From Forficula auricularia (taxonomy: Eukaryota > Arthropoda > Insecta > Dermaptera > Forficulidae): DNA of 64,000 bases. Of this stretch, positions 1 to 10,100 are shown piece by piece. The notes under the pieces were generated by a model. That model worked only from the letters and a program-made list of their open reading frames with translations. It was not told where the DNA came from and searched no databases. Every line of letters begins with the position of its first letter. Position 1 is the stretch's first letter. The DNA lies in contig JALMQS010000153.1 of assembly GCA_024734495.1 (NCBI GenBank), positions 6,907,294 to 6,971,293 of the forward strand. The letters are read 5' to 3'. The position numbers were made by a program, and so were the translations under genes.

Positions 1-190
1 AATATAATTTTTTCGATGTTCACTTTTAGACTTTTTTGTAGACCAAAACGCCATGGTTTCGCTTATTTTTTTTTTATGAAAATAGTTTCAACCGTTTTTG
101 AGATAATTCGAAAAAACGAAGCAAAATAACACTTTTTTCATGCACGATTACAATACTTGATCATACCCTGTATGGTATAGTAAAAAATTA
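1..190 (+). repeat. Dispersed repeat family T, 3' end fragment
   Basis: The segment matches 16790-17005 and 42400-42600 on this strand and 51718-51960 on the other strand. Shared features are a CGATGTTCACTT start, a CATGGTTT block, a TTTCATGCACGATTACAATA block and the terminal hairpin ACCATACCCTGTATGGT followed by AGTAAAA. No protein is encoded. The ending is constant between copies, so it is probably the true end of a non-autonomous element. Its class is not identified. Confidence 0.75.
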
Positions 191-303
191 TAATAACTTA
201 TTTATAAAATTTATTGTAAGTGCAAAAAAATAATTTCGAAATTGGCTTATTGTCAGCGAATGGCTTGAGTTAGAAAGTTAAAATTTGCCATAAAAACGCA
301 GTT

Positions 304-905
304 TTTACTTTATCCAATGCGAAGCATGGGAGAAAGTATTGGAATCGCTCTCGCGGCAAGCGCGACTTCAAAGGGTCCTCAGGTAAAGACTACGGAACCC
401 ATGGACTCAATTAAGGTCACAAATTGAAGTATTCAATGAGATTGAATTTTAGCACGTGACGGTTTTGCCAAAAATTACCTGGAATCTCGCCGAGAAGCCA
501 AAAAGTGCCATTTTTTTTGGAAGTGCGTGGGGATGGATGGATGTATGTATGTATGTGTGTTATCGTTTTTTTCGTCCACGATTTTTCCACACCTTTGCGC
601 TGATTGAAATGAAATTGAAAACCTACCATTAGTTTAACAAAATGAAGCGCTGATTAGTTTTTGGTACATACCGGTCCACAAACATTAGTACTTTATTTCA
701 GTACTTTTTTAGTTTTTTCTAAATATCTTGAAAATGACTGAACCAATTTTGATGAAATTTAATATCCTAATTAAGTACCTTGGGGACCACAAAAAAGATT
801 AAATAAAGTTTTTAAGTAAAATTATATTTTAAAGTACTTTACTCAAGAACATATTAATATTTCAAATGAATTTGGATAAAGTTTAGCAACGATCCGTTGC
901 AGTTT
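304..905 (+). repeat. Dispersed repeat family A, copy 1 (short form)
   Basis: It begins TTTACTTTATCCAATGCGAA and ends at the block GATCCGTTGCAGTTTATT. The same two ends bound the copy at 38748-41488, and the left part recurs at 49272. This copy lacks the ~118-bp tandem array that fills the other two. It has no coding capacity. Its 5' ACTTTA...GTATTG layout resembles family T, so the two families may be related. Class unknown. Confidence 0.8.
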
Positions 906-1577
906 ATTTTTTAATATATTCAGTTTTTTATTTTTTGTTATTTCAGTAATTTTCTTTTAGAAGTTCTGAAACTAGTGCATTCAAAAAATAACTAGTTTTT
1001 GTGAGGAAAATACAAACATTTGGTACTAGAATTAACTTTCTACAAACTTGTATATTTATGTCAATTTAGGTATACAAATTCAAACATAAAATTCATTGAT
1101 TCTCATTTTAGATACCTGGCCACCGAGCGATGCTCGGTAACTTTTTGCTTCAGTTAAAAGCTATTTATTAATTTTATTTTTAATTTCAAATTCTGATAAA
1201 AAGGTCGATTTTTATTTGGATTCAATTAAGGTCCCGAAATAAAAAATTTCTCATTTGGGTTCACGGGTCAAATTTTGAAAAAAATGAAAAAGAGAGACCC
1301 ATTTTCAATTTAAAAAAATTCAAATTCAGGTATGGTAAATGTCTAAATTGTAGATTTATGGTTTTTTAATTTTTTCAATTATTATTATTACAAGCAGCTT
1401 TGTCCCTGACGTCACTTTTAAGCCCTGTCGTAGGTTGTACTTGAATATTACTCGATACAGTCGACAAACTTTTACGCCAATGTTGAATCCATCCAAAAAA
1501 TTTCATTTTCATTATCATGCTTAGAATATCTAAAAAAATGAGTTTTTCACTCTAGATTCCTATTTAGAATCAAAATT
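906..1577. other. AT-rich stretch, no gene seen
   Basis: No coding signal. A GC-rich hairpin CCGAGCGATGCTCGG at 1123-1137 resembles the one at 48458-48470 and looks like the end of an unclassified, possibly Helitron-like, element. Confidence 0.4.
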
Positions 1578-1733
1578 CGAGGGGTGAACCGCGACCTAAT
1601 ATCGTGTACCACCTACTGCCACTTCCACTTTCATGTTCCAAGTAGAAGACAATAGATGAAGGGGCATTATCTAATGAATTCCAAAATAATTCAAAGGCGT
1701 GTACACCTAATTCCAATCGCGGTTCTACCCTCG
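1578..1733 (+). mobile_element. MITE family M, copy 1
   Basis: A 156-bp element with terminal inverted repeats starting CGAGGGGTGAACC and ending GGTTCTACCCTCG. Perfect CAAAATT copies flank it at 1571-1577 and 1734-1740 and are a likely target-site duplication. Internal GTGTACACCTA motifs sit near both ends. Related copies are at 8301-8462 and 22210-22494. It has no coding capacity and its superfamily is unclear because the duplication appears to be 7 bp. Confidence 0.75.
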
Positions 1734-1740
1734 CAAAATT

Positions 1741-3100
1741 GCAAGCCTATTGAAAGTTCATTTTGGTGTTTTTTAACGTTGACAAATATTTATAGTATTA
1801 AAAATGAGAAATTTTTGATAAAAATCATACTCAAAAATAATTTTTCTAAAACATTTTGAATCAGTTTTTGAATAAATTCAACTACCCGGGCGTTTTATTA
1901 ACAATTTCTATCTATACAATATATACTAAAAATTTCATATCATAAAAAATGTATAACAACTCATTTGTATGCAAATATCTCGTTATCTATTGCTGATAGA
2001 TAAAAATTGTTCAGATAAAATTTATAGAGCATGAAACGCTCTACAAAAAAGTTCAAATGAATTTTTTTGATTGGAGCAACCGTTTGGGAGATAATGCGAC
2101 TTAAAAGAATCGATCGATTTGATCAATACCTTTGTTTTTGTTATTATTTTGATTATTTTCTTCGAATTTGTTAATTTCCGCGAAATGTTGATAAATAGTG
2201 TGTGTAATTTGTTCCTTCTCTAGGTCAATAGGCTAATTGATGATTTATTGCCTGCTCTTTCATTCATTTCTATTCAGAAAGGAATTTTTATGACACGGCC
2301 ATAAAACTTAAATAAAAATAACAAAAGATTAAATTCTATACAAATGTTAGCTATGGGACTGTTTGTTTCGTTTTTACGCTTTAACTCGGAAACTACTCGT
2401 CCGATTGAGATGAAAATTTCACTGATGAATTCAGAAAAAAATTTCTGAGTGATACAAGTATAAATAATTACGGTTTAATAATAAAATCTCATTGTAGGCG
2501 GGCTTCAAATGTAGTGGTGTGTGTATTATATATATACAACTAAGATTGCTTCATTTAATAATAGGTATAAGATATAAATAGGAAACTTCAAATATAATAT
2601 GTTGAAAATATTAAGTGAGTAAGGGAAAGTTTAGAATTGCGGGTTCTCTAAGGAGGAAGGGAACTTAGAGGAGAGGTAAGGTAAAAAATAATCATATTTT
2701 TTCATTCTTATTAACATGACAAGAATACTTTAGGACAACAAATTTTCGTAAGAAGCCCGTAATGGGAGATTTTGAAAAAAAAAATAATAAAATTTGCAAA
2801 TGAAGCCTATTTTAATGTCATCAATAGATGATATTAGGTATTTCCAAGATTTTTCTTTTGAAAAAAAAAAATTAAATAAAAAATACTATTCTAATATAAG
2901 AGCATTAAAATAAATAGATTTTTTATAAAAAAAAGCAATCTCAACAAAGTCTATTAGCAACCCAAATCTTTCGGGGTAAAATAGTTTCTTTTTAAAGCAA
3001 CTATTTTCTTAAATCAATTTGAGCCGAGAAAGTTAAATAATGTAATCAATAATTTCTTATGTTAATTCTACATATTTGGAAAATTATTTTATTATTTTTT
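1741..3100. other. AT-rich intergenic stretch, no call
   Basis: No reading frame, RNA gene or clear terminal repeat was found. The block around 2370-2430 has wording similar to non-autonomous repeats elsewhere in the window but no boundaries were found. Confidence 0.3.
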
Positions 3101-3239
3101 GAAAAGGAAAAATGAATTGAGCAGCCGACGGGATTCGAACTCGTGTATTTCTCATTTAGCGGAAGAGCGCCTTTACCAACTAGGCCACGAATGTTCCCGC
3201 CAGGAAAGCTCTTTAGATTGAATGCCATTTTTCCTTTTC
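3101..3239 (-). tRNA. tRNA-like unit between short inverted repeats (SINE head or tRNA pseudogene)
   Basis: On the minus strand the A box reads TGGCCTAGTTGG and the B box GAGTTCGAATCCC, with spacing suitable for a tRNA fold (core about 3121-3195). The acceptor arms do not pair and the T stem has a mismatch, so a functional tRNA is unlikely. The unit is bracketed by perfect 14-bp inverted repeats, GAAAAGGAAAAATG at 3101-3114 and its complement at 3226-3239. That is unusual for a tRNA or SINE and suggests capture inside a small fold-back element. Confidence 0.55.
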
Positions 3240-3543
3240 CCGGCTTTTTCTATTTAAAGTATAGTTACTTAAGTTTTTAGACAAATAAACTTTATTATTT
3301 TCTCCCGAAACGTTTGGATTACTAATCAACGTTTTGAGATTGTTTTTTATAAACGAACTATAAATAAATACAAACTGTATTTATTTAATACGAGAAACAG
3401 CTAATAAATTATTTCACCATAATACAATAGCGATTTATGCTGGTCTCCAGTGGCGAACTGAACGAGGGTGCTGACGTCATTGCTCCTATCCTTCAGCAGT
3501 GCAGGAGAGTGTGAACGGAACCGTCCAACGGAAAAAGGTCTAA

Positions 3544-3998
3544 GGGCCAGTTCTATATCGGTTTGTAAAGTCTTTGTTAAGTTGACAGACGGTGAAGCCT
3601 TAGTATTCACCATGTGCTCGACCGAATGGCCAATCAAATGAAAGTGCGTGTCATAAAAAACTATGTTAAAAAAGAGTATGCGAGTTTTAGCGCCTCTAGT
3701 GACCATGACCGATCATGAAAAGATTTATGGAGTATAAATATTTACAAATTGTACAAAATGATCGATAATCAATAACCAACAATATATTTTGAGAGATAAT
3801 ACTTTATTTAAAATATAATTTACTTACATTAAATCATTCTTTGGGCATAAAAAAAAGAATGAATAATTCTGATTACCTGGTCACGATCACTAGATGGCAC
3901 TTTTGTCGATAGGCAGCCTTGCTCTCTATTTCATCCTCTTTGGGTTTGACCGTCTGTCAACTTAACAAGGACTTTACAAACCGACATACAACTGGCCC
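3544..3998. mobile_element. MITE, PIF/Harbinger-like ends
   Basis: Inverted ends of about 45 bp: the left starts GGGCCAGTT and contains CGGTTTGTAAAGTC, the right ends AACTGGCCC. Flanks are TAA on the left and AAA on the right, close to the 3-bp TTA/TAA duplication of PIF/Harbinger elements. The ends resemble those of the MITE at 17891-18069 (GGGCCGGTT). It has no coding capacity; the apparent frame across it on the minus strand has no recognisable product. Confidence 0.6.
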
Positions 3999-4046
3999 AA
4001 AGACTATTGATGAAAAGGATCCCGGTCCTTTGAGCTCAGTAAAAGC

Positions 4047-5303
4047 TTTTTTTTTTTTATAATGATATTGATACAAGAAGAAGTTGCACCAAGAAGGTAC
4101 AACCTCTGTAGTCCGTGGTGGACCCTTGTAACATGAAGATAAGGGGAGGTTTAGGGATTGGGTAGCAGTCGAAGCTATCTGTGGATGCTGGTCTTGAAAG
4201 ATTGAAGGTTATAAGTTGCTGGAAAGAAGGTCGGGGAAGAGAGTTCCAGTCTCTAGATGTCATAGGGATAAATGAATTGGCGAATGCGTTTGTTCGATTA
4301 GTATCTAGTTTAAGCGCGTAGGGGTGTTGAATTTTAGAAAATCGTGTATTTCGCGCAAATGAAGCCTTTGGTGGGATTATCGATTTTATTTCGTCAGAAC
4401 AAAAGCCATGTAATATCTGTAAAAAAGGGAAAGGGCGGAGACAGATCTACGATGGGCTAGAGAGTCGAGAGTGTCAGTTAATGTAGGATCGCCTATCAGT
4501 CTGATAGCTCGCCTCTGAATTGCATCTAAGGTATTAAGAGAATACTTGGAGGCCCCTCTCCACAAATGCGAGCAATATTCAAGACAGGGGCGAATTTGAG
4601 CCTTGTATAATATAAGGAGTTGAGTGGGGGTGAAAAATCGTTTGGTTCGGAAAGAAAGTCAAGCTTAAATGCTGCAGCTTCTGCTACTGAGATAATATGG
4701 TCATTCCAAGAGAGGTCAGAACCTAAGGTGACACCTAACATTGATATTTTATTACGGAATTCCAATGAGCTCGAATCAAAGGAAATGTCATGAAGGTTCC
4801 TATCTGCACGCCTAGAAATTAGGCAGCATTGTGTTTTGCTAGCATTAAAGTTTACCAAATTGTGGGAACCCCATTTTTTAAGTATGCTTAAATCTAAATT
4901 TATTGAGGAGGCTATGTTTGCGCGATTGTCTAGTAAGGATTGAGAGTGGTGGATGGTGCTATCGTCAGGGTAACAATGTATTGGATTGGAGGGCAGATTT
5001 AATAGGTCATTAATATAGATAATAAAGAGCGTGGGAGAGATGACTGAGCCCTGAGGAACTCCAGCATTAGAATTAAAGGACGAGGATGATATTCCGTCAT
5101 CCTCGACTTTAATAGAGCGGTTTGAGAGAAAGCTCTCAAGCAACTTGCAGAGGCTCGGGGGAAGGCCAAATGCAGGTAATTTGGCAAGAAGATTTTTGTG
5201 CCAGACTTGATCGAAGGCCTTTGAAATGTCTAAGCCTATTACGAAAGTCTCTTTACCAGTCTCTAGTACTTTATTCCAAATATGAGTTATATATGCTAAA
5301 ATA
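4047..5303 (-). pseudogene. LINE family L1x, 5'-truncated copy (reverse transcriptase C-terminal half)
   Basis: Minus-strand non-LTR retrotransposon fragment. The poly(A) tail reads as a T run at 4047-4058, followed by the family 3' end ATAATGATATTGATAC. The frame at 4526-5143 encodes the end of the reverse transcriptase: the GVPQGSVISP block is intact, but the catalytic YADD box has become YPDD, which should inactivate it. Later frameshifts and stops break the C-terminal domain. It is truncated upstream at about 5303. Family members lie at 5310, 26494, 45139 and 53966. Confidence 0.9.
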
Positions 5304-5309
5304 AGCTAC

Positions 5310-5650
5310 TTTTTTATTTTTTATTTTTTATAATAATATTGATACAAGAAGAAGTTGCACCAAGAAGATACAACCTCTGTAGTCCGTGGTGGACCCTTGT
5401 AACATGAAGATAAGGGGAGATTTAGGGATTGGGTAGCAGTTGAAGGTATCTGTGGATGCTGGTCTTGAAAGATTGAAGGTTATAAGTTGCTGGAAAGACG
5501 GTCGGGGGAAGAGAGTTCCAGTCTCTAGATGTCATAGGGATAAATGAATTGGCGAATGCGTTTGTTCGATTAGTATCCAGTTTAAGCGCGTAGGGGTGTT
5601 GGATTTTAGAAAATCGTGTATTTCGCGCAAATGAAGCCTTTGGTGGGATA
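5310..5650 (-). mobile_element. LINE family L1x, 3'-end copy
   Basis: A second, shorter minus-strand copy of the same LINE 3' end lies directly upstream of the first. It begins with a T-rich tail (5310-5330) and is truncated near 5650. It carries only the last part of the C-terminal coding region and the 3' UTR. The two copies are in the same orientation, so it is either an independent insertion at the edge of the first or a tandem event. Confidence 0.85.
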
Positions 5651-6741
5651 CTTGAAAGGAACGCTTAAATAACAAACAAACAAATATTATTTATTATTTA
5701 ATTGAATATTAAATTATTCCCGTTCTGTTCAGCTAAATTAAAAAACATCTATTTAGATACATCCGCTTGACACCGATTTTATTTATTCAATTGTATCTGA
5801 AATTATACTTGTTAAAAATCACAAGGTGAAATGATAATTCAATAAAACATCAACATTTTACTAACACAATTTGCTGAAATTTTTATTTAATTTCCATTTT
5901 TTTTTTTTTTTAATTATCATTTTGGCAATTTAATTTTAGCTATAATTCCAGAAGATGATGACTAAAAAATAATTTTTTTTTTATTTAAAAATTCTTTTTT
6001 GTTTTATTAAAAAAAAAATTAAAATATTAGAATTAAAGAAAAAGAAGATATATATTAACAGAAGAAAGTATTTTTTTTTATTCTTAAATAAAAAATATCG
6101 TTTGAATGATATAAAAATAAAATATATTATAGAATACGAGGTTAAGTCAAAGTAAAAGGAGAAGATACCATCAAATTATTGGTTGAATTTACAAATTTAG
6201 AAAAAGATGAGCGTTTATTTGGTCTCTTATTATTAATTAATGGGCAATCAATTCTAGTCTCTATCGATAGAATATTCCGGAAATGTGGATTCTCCTTCTT
6301 CTAGTCAGAACTTGAATTCTTATAATTAATTTTAATAAAAAATTTTTTTTGTTGATTCAACCTGTTTACTATAAAACTTAGCCTCGTAATATAAATAGTA
6401 CATAGACGAAATTCTAGTTATATAAACTTTTTAGTAGGTATACTTTTTTTAAGTTTGACTAGTTTCATATATAATGCATTAACTTGTAAGATTTTTATCT
6501 AAATAGTATTCAAATAAATTGGAATTTTTTTGACGACGTTTTTCACTGTCAGTAGAACAAATTTCACTTTAAAAAAAATTAAAATTACAATCTCCTTAAG
6601 TTTTTTAAATTATAATTTAGGATTAGAAGTTTGATTTTTAAAATTTTACTCATTAGTAGATTCATTAATACTTGAAAATAAAATGCCAACTTTATTAATT
6701 GTCTTGTTCAAACATCATTCTATGGTATATACTATAGAGTA
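5651..6741. other. AT-rich stretch, no call
   Basis: Very AT-rich with long A and T runs. No coding frame, RNA gene or terminal repeat recognised. Confidence 0.3.
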
Positions 6742-7446
6742 CTCCAGGCAAATTATGTGAAAAAATGACATAAACAGCAAATAATTCCTGGAATACCTTT
6801 ATTGGTCCTCCAATATTACTACCATAAGTTTTCCCCCAAATCTGTGTTGTGGAAATTTTTCTACGCACCTAAAAATGTCAAATTTCGGAGTTTTTTCAGT
6901 TTTTCTTGAATAACTCTAAAACAGCTTATCAAATCAAAACTGCGATTTTTTCAAAACTTCAACCTCATGTTACCATTATTCAATTAAGATAAACCTTTAT
7001 TTAAATTGTAGCAAATTTAATCTAGTTTAAAAATGTATAGAATCTTCTTTGTCGAAAACGTGCTCCTTCATGGTCAAAATGAGAAAAAATCGAAAAAAGT
7101 ACAAGTTTTAAGGATATTCAAAAGTCATCCCGGGGGCTGTATTTTGACAGGCGCTAGTACCGGTTCTACTTAACCGAAATAGATGAAATTTTTATTTTAT
7201 ATTTACGCGTAATTTAAAGAGCTTTAATTTATCTAACAAATATCTTTTTGATTTGACAAGCCGTTTTAGAGTTATTAAAGAAAAACTGAAAAAACTCCTG
7301 AAATTTTCTCATTTTGAGGCGCGTAGAAAAATTTCCGGATATGGGGAAAAATTTAGGGTAGTAATATTGGAGTAGCAATAAAAGTATTCCAGCAATAAAA
7401 TCTTTACCGGGAATTATTTCCTTTAAAAATCGTAATTTGCCTGGAC
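6742..7446. mobile_element. Fold-back element with TA-flanked inverted repeats
   Basis: A 705-bp element whose two halves are inverted copies over roughly 300 bp each. Ends read CTCCAGGCAAATTA on the left and TAATTTGCCTGGAC on the right, each flanked by TA (6740-6741 and 7447-7448). TA duplication fits the Tc1/mariner superfamily. No transposase remains, so it is non-autonomous. Confidence 0.7.
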
Positions 7447-7489
7447 TAATAACAATCTTTTAACTATAACTTTTAAGGAGTTAGGTGTT

Positions 7490-7600
7490 GGTTCTAGGTG
7501 AAACATTTTAATATAATAATAAAACTTGAGCAAGATGATAGGTAGGTTTGTGTGTGAAACCTACCTCGCATCTTGCTCAAGTTTTATTATTAAATCTTTT
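7490..7600 (-). repeat. Hairpin plus TGTTTCACC...CAACACC tail (PLE-end-like module)
   Basis: A near-perfect hairpin (7523-7596, arms ~37 bp) has GGTAGGTTT and AAACCTACC at its tip. On the minus strand it is followed by AATGTTTCACC and CCAACACC. The same hairpin-tip and tail motifs end the Penelope-like element at 53574-56976 and recur at 19385 and 21655-21850. It is probably a detached PLE terminus. Confidence 0.6.
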
Positions 7601-7604
7601 AACT

Positions 7605-8300
7605 TCTCTTTTTTGAAAAGCTTTTGTTTTGTCGAGAGTAGCAGAGTTGTTGATTCATAAATGAGGTTGTCCTTTGCTTTATGCAAATAAATATGCATGT
7701 ATAGAGATTATAGTTTCGAAGGCTTTTTAATTATAAATAATTCGTATGTTATTTCACACGGGTTCAATTAGCCGATGATTTAGACAAATTCGTTTTATCT
7801 AGCTCTTGAACGCTTGTAGCTAATGAGTTGAAATTTAATGAGTTTTGCCTTTCTTGACTGGAAGTTATCAAGCTAGAAAGTACACTAATCTGTTCTTGGT
7901 TTTGGAAATAAGACATTTTGTAGCCAGAATGAACTTTGAACGATCTTTCGTTCTAAAATTTTCGTGGGCACACAAATACAAAGAATCAAATACTCCATTT
8001 TAGGCTTAAACATGTTTCAATCACGGAGAAAAAATATTTTCAATCATGTTTTTTGCCTGTTTCTCTGTATTCTGGTACCCACGATAACTTAAGAGCCAAA
8101 ATTTGTAGAAAGTTTAATTTGGTGCTTAAATGTTATTTATTTCCAAAACAAAAATTAACATTTATTAATTGATGGTTGAATAATATAATAGAAGGCTTTG
8201 ATAAGAACCAGATTATACTCTAATAAATATATTCATTAGCACGAACATAACCAACATAGATACACGACGTTTCGATCACTAAATCTGTGATAGTTTTCTA
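7605..8300. other. Repeat fragments, no gene
   Basis: 7605-7735 holds a fragment of the dispersed module with GAGAGTAGCAGAGTTGTTGA and GAGGTTGTCCT that recurs at 11340, 19005, 30300, 31750, 37330 and 38680, followed by a TATAGTTTCGAAGGC remnant. Around 8272-8290 a minus-strand hairpin is followed by CGAAACGTCG, but it lacks the hammerhead CTGANGA box. The rest is uncalled. Confidence 0.5.
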
Positions 8301-8462
8301 CGAAGGGTGAACCGCGACATAATATCGTGTACACCTACTTCCACTTTCATTTCCAAGTAGAAGACAATAGATGAAGCGACATTATCTAATGAATTACAAA
8401 ATAATTCCACATAATAATTCCAACGACGTGTACACCTAATTCCAATTGCGGTTCACCCCTCG
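8301..8462 (+). mobile_element. MITE family M, copy 2
   Basis: Terminal repeats CGAAGGGTGAACCGCG and CGGTTCACCCCTCG, with internal GTGTACACCTA motifs, match the 1578-1733 element over the whole length. No clean target duplication is visible. It lies immediately beside a hairpin ending CGAAACGTCG. Confidence 0.75.
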
Positions 8463-8645
8463 TTTTTTTAGTATGAGCTACCTCGGTGGCGGCCTGTTTT
8501 CATCGAAGCCTTCTATTGAAAAAATTAATTAGATTCCGGGCTTTCAAGCTTCACAACTTCTATCTCAAAAATACAAAAATATATTAATTAAAACAGGAAT
8601 AGAAGGGAACTGGACAATAAATAAAAAACAGAGTTTTTATTAAAT

Positions 8646-8689
8646 GGGCCAGACGTTTCGTCGATTTATTTCGACTTTCTCAGTGGCCC
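8646..8689 (-). ncRNA. Hammerhead-like motif, core mutated
   Basis: Minus strand: GGGCCA, then CTGAGAA (consensus CTGANGA, so position 8 is changed), a GTCGA/TCGAC stem, GAAAC, GTC, and TGGCCC closing stem I. The changed core G should abolish self-cleavage. Stem III is ACGT without a loop. Confidence 0.45.
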
Positions 8690-9077
8690 GATCTTATTAC
8701 TCTTTGACAAAGACATCAATTTCACTATGCGACAAAACATCTTTAATCCTTTTTTATTATACCTATCTACAATACATTCTTGGCCTCAATTACTCAACAA
8801 TCTTGCATTTTTTTCTCCTTTTAACAATTAAAAAATCAAAAATTCATAAAAAACCTTCATTAAAAAAATAAGTTATTTTTAAACTGACAATGAAATTCAA
8901 AAATAACATAAGAATTTTTTTTTTAATGAATTTTTGATTTTTTTTAATTGTTAAAAAGAGAAAAAAGTTCAAGATTGTTGAGTAAATGAGACAAAGAATG
9001 TATTGTAGATATAATAAAAAAGATGAAGGATGTTTCGTCGCATAGTGAAATTGTCTTTTGACATAGAGTGATAAAAT

Positions 9078-9121
9078 GGGCCACTGAGGAAGTCAAGATA
9101 AATCGACGAAAAGTCTAGCCC
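9078..9121 (+). ncRNA. Hammerhead-like motif, stem III mutated
   Basis: Plus-strand partner of the previous motif. CTGAGGA is intact, but GAAAC has become GAAAA, so the C of the ACGT stem III is lost. Stem I pairs GGGCCA with TAGCCC. The two partners carry different lesions, which suggests decay of an originally intact motif in both arms. Confidence 0.45.
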
Positions 9122-9788
9122 ATTTAATAAAAGCTCTGTTTTTTATTTATTGTCCAATCCCCTTCTATTACTGTTTTAATTAATACTTATTATGGATGCG
9201 AGTGATATACAGTGACAAAACAATATATTTATTTTTGTTTTAATCATTTTATGAGATTTTCATGTATTGTCTTAGGAAAAACATAAACAAACAAACATAG
9301 GGTGAATAAATAAATTTTGAATAGCTTATTTTATTTAAATTTATTACAAAGGGGCTCTTCCACTGAATCTTTTTAGTTTTCAGACTGCCCTACAATCTGC
9401 AAAACTTATGGGGAGCATATCGTGGCTTGAAAAGTTTTCGGTGATTTATTCTATTTGTGTACTGTTTGCCTCTATAAAAGGAATCAATGAGGTTGTCTCC
9501 TGCCTGATGTAAATAAACATATGCATATATATATATAACGAATATATATATACAGTGTGTCAATTTGAAAACTTCCCACCCCCAGCATCGCTAAACTGGT
9601 AAATTATTTCAAAAATCTCTGAGACATGTCAAATTTGTATTCGAGGGGGAAGAATTTTGACTTATAAATTAGATCGCTCCCTTCACCCCCTGCCCACCAG
9701 AGCCCCCCCACCCCGCCAAAAAAAATCTTAAATGGGAAAAGGGGTCAAGTGAGACATTATTTTGAAGGGCTTTTTATTCTCTACATTT

Positions 9789-10100
9789 TGTCAGCCTTTC
9801 TAAGGAGAAAGGAGAAAGGGAAACATATTGTTATATTTGAATGTGAACCGGATGGATTGTCTTTATTAGTTCCTAGCCAACAGTGACGAAGGAACATCAA
9901 GTTTTCAATATCCATATGATATTGACTCCATGAAAAACATTTATAATTGAAGAAAGACTGATGATGAAGACCAAGTCTTCGAAACTATAGTCTCAAACAA
10001 ATAAATAATATATATACAGATATATCATCTCGATATATATATATATATGTGTGTATGTTTATTTGCATCAAGCAGAGGACAACCTCTTTGTTTCTCTTTG
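9789..10100 (+). mobile_element. 312-bp insertion carrying a hammerhead-like motif, 10-bp target duplication
   Basis: Comparison of the two palindrome arms shows that this block is foreign. It is flanked by perfect CTCTACATTT copies at 9779-9788 and 10101-10110. It contains the motif at 9955-9995, then AAATAAATAATATATA, an AT microsatellite, and the module TTTATTTGCATCAAGCAGAG. The same module and motif recur at 30300-30990. It encodes nothing, so it is a candidate short retroelement or retrozyme-like derivative of a Penelope-type element. Confidence 0.65.
9955..9995 (+). ncRNA. Hammerhead-like motif, core intact (CTGATGA family)
   Basis: CTGATGA at 9958-9964, one extra T, a 6-bp stem GAAGAC/GTCTTC with a CAA loop, GAAA, then ACTATAGT, with the cleavage triplet GTC at 9990-9992. 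Stem III can form as AC/GT with a TATA loop or as an intermolecular ACTATAGT duplex. Stem I is weak (GA/TC). An almost identical copy is at 30524-30564. Confidence 0.5.

Larger units (their letters stand above)
8584..9186. repeat. Palindromic repeat pair carrying a hammerhead-like motif in each arm
   Basis: Two arms of about 300 bp in inverted orientation (8584-8880 and 8885-9186) diverge by about 15 percent by eye. The outer edges are ATTAATTAAAACAG and its complement. Each arm contains one hammerhead-like motif with a perfect or near-perfect GGGCCA/TGGCCC stem I. The reading frame at 8644-8871 is an accident of the left arm. The arrangement resembles inverted Penelope-type terminal repeats. 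Confidence 0.7.

Noticed and set aside
3121..3195. Functional tRNA gene
   Set aside because: The acceptor arms do not pair and the T stem has a mismatch.
8262..8292. Hammerhead at the hairpin followed by CGAAACGTCG
   Set aside because: The ATCAC/GTGAT stem and GAAACGTC are present, but there is no CTGANGA box; kept only as a possible decayed relative.
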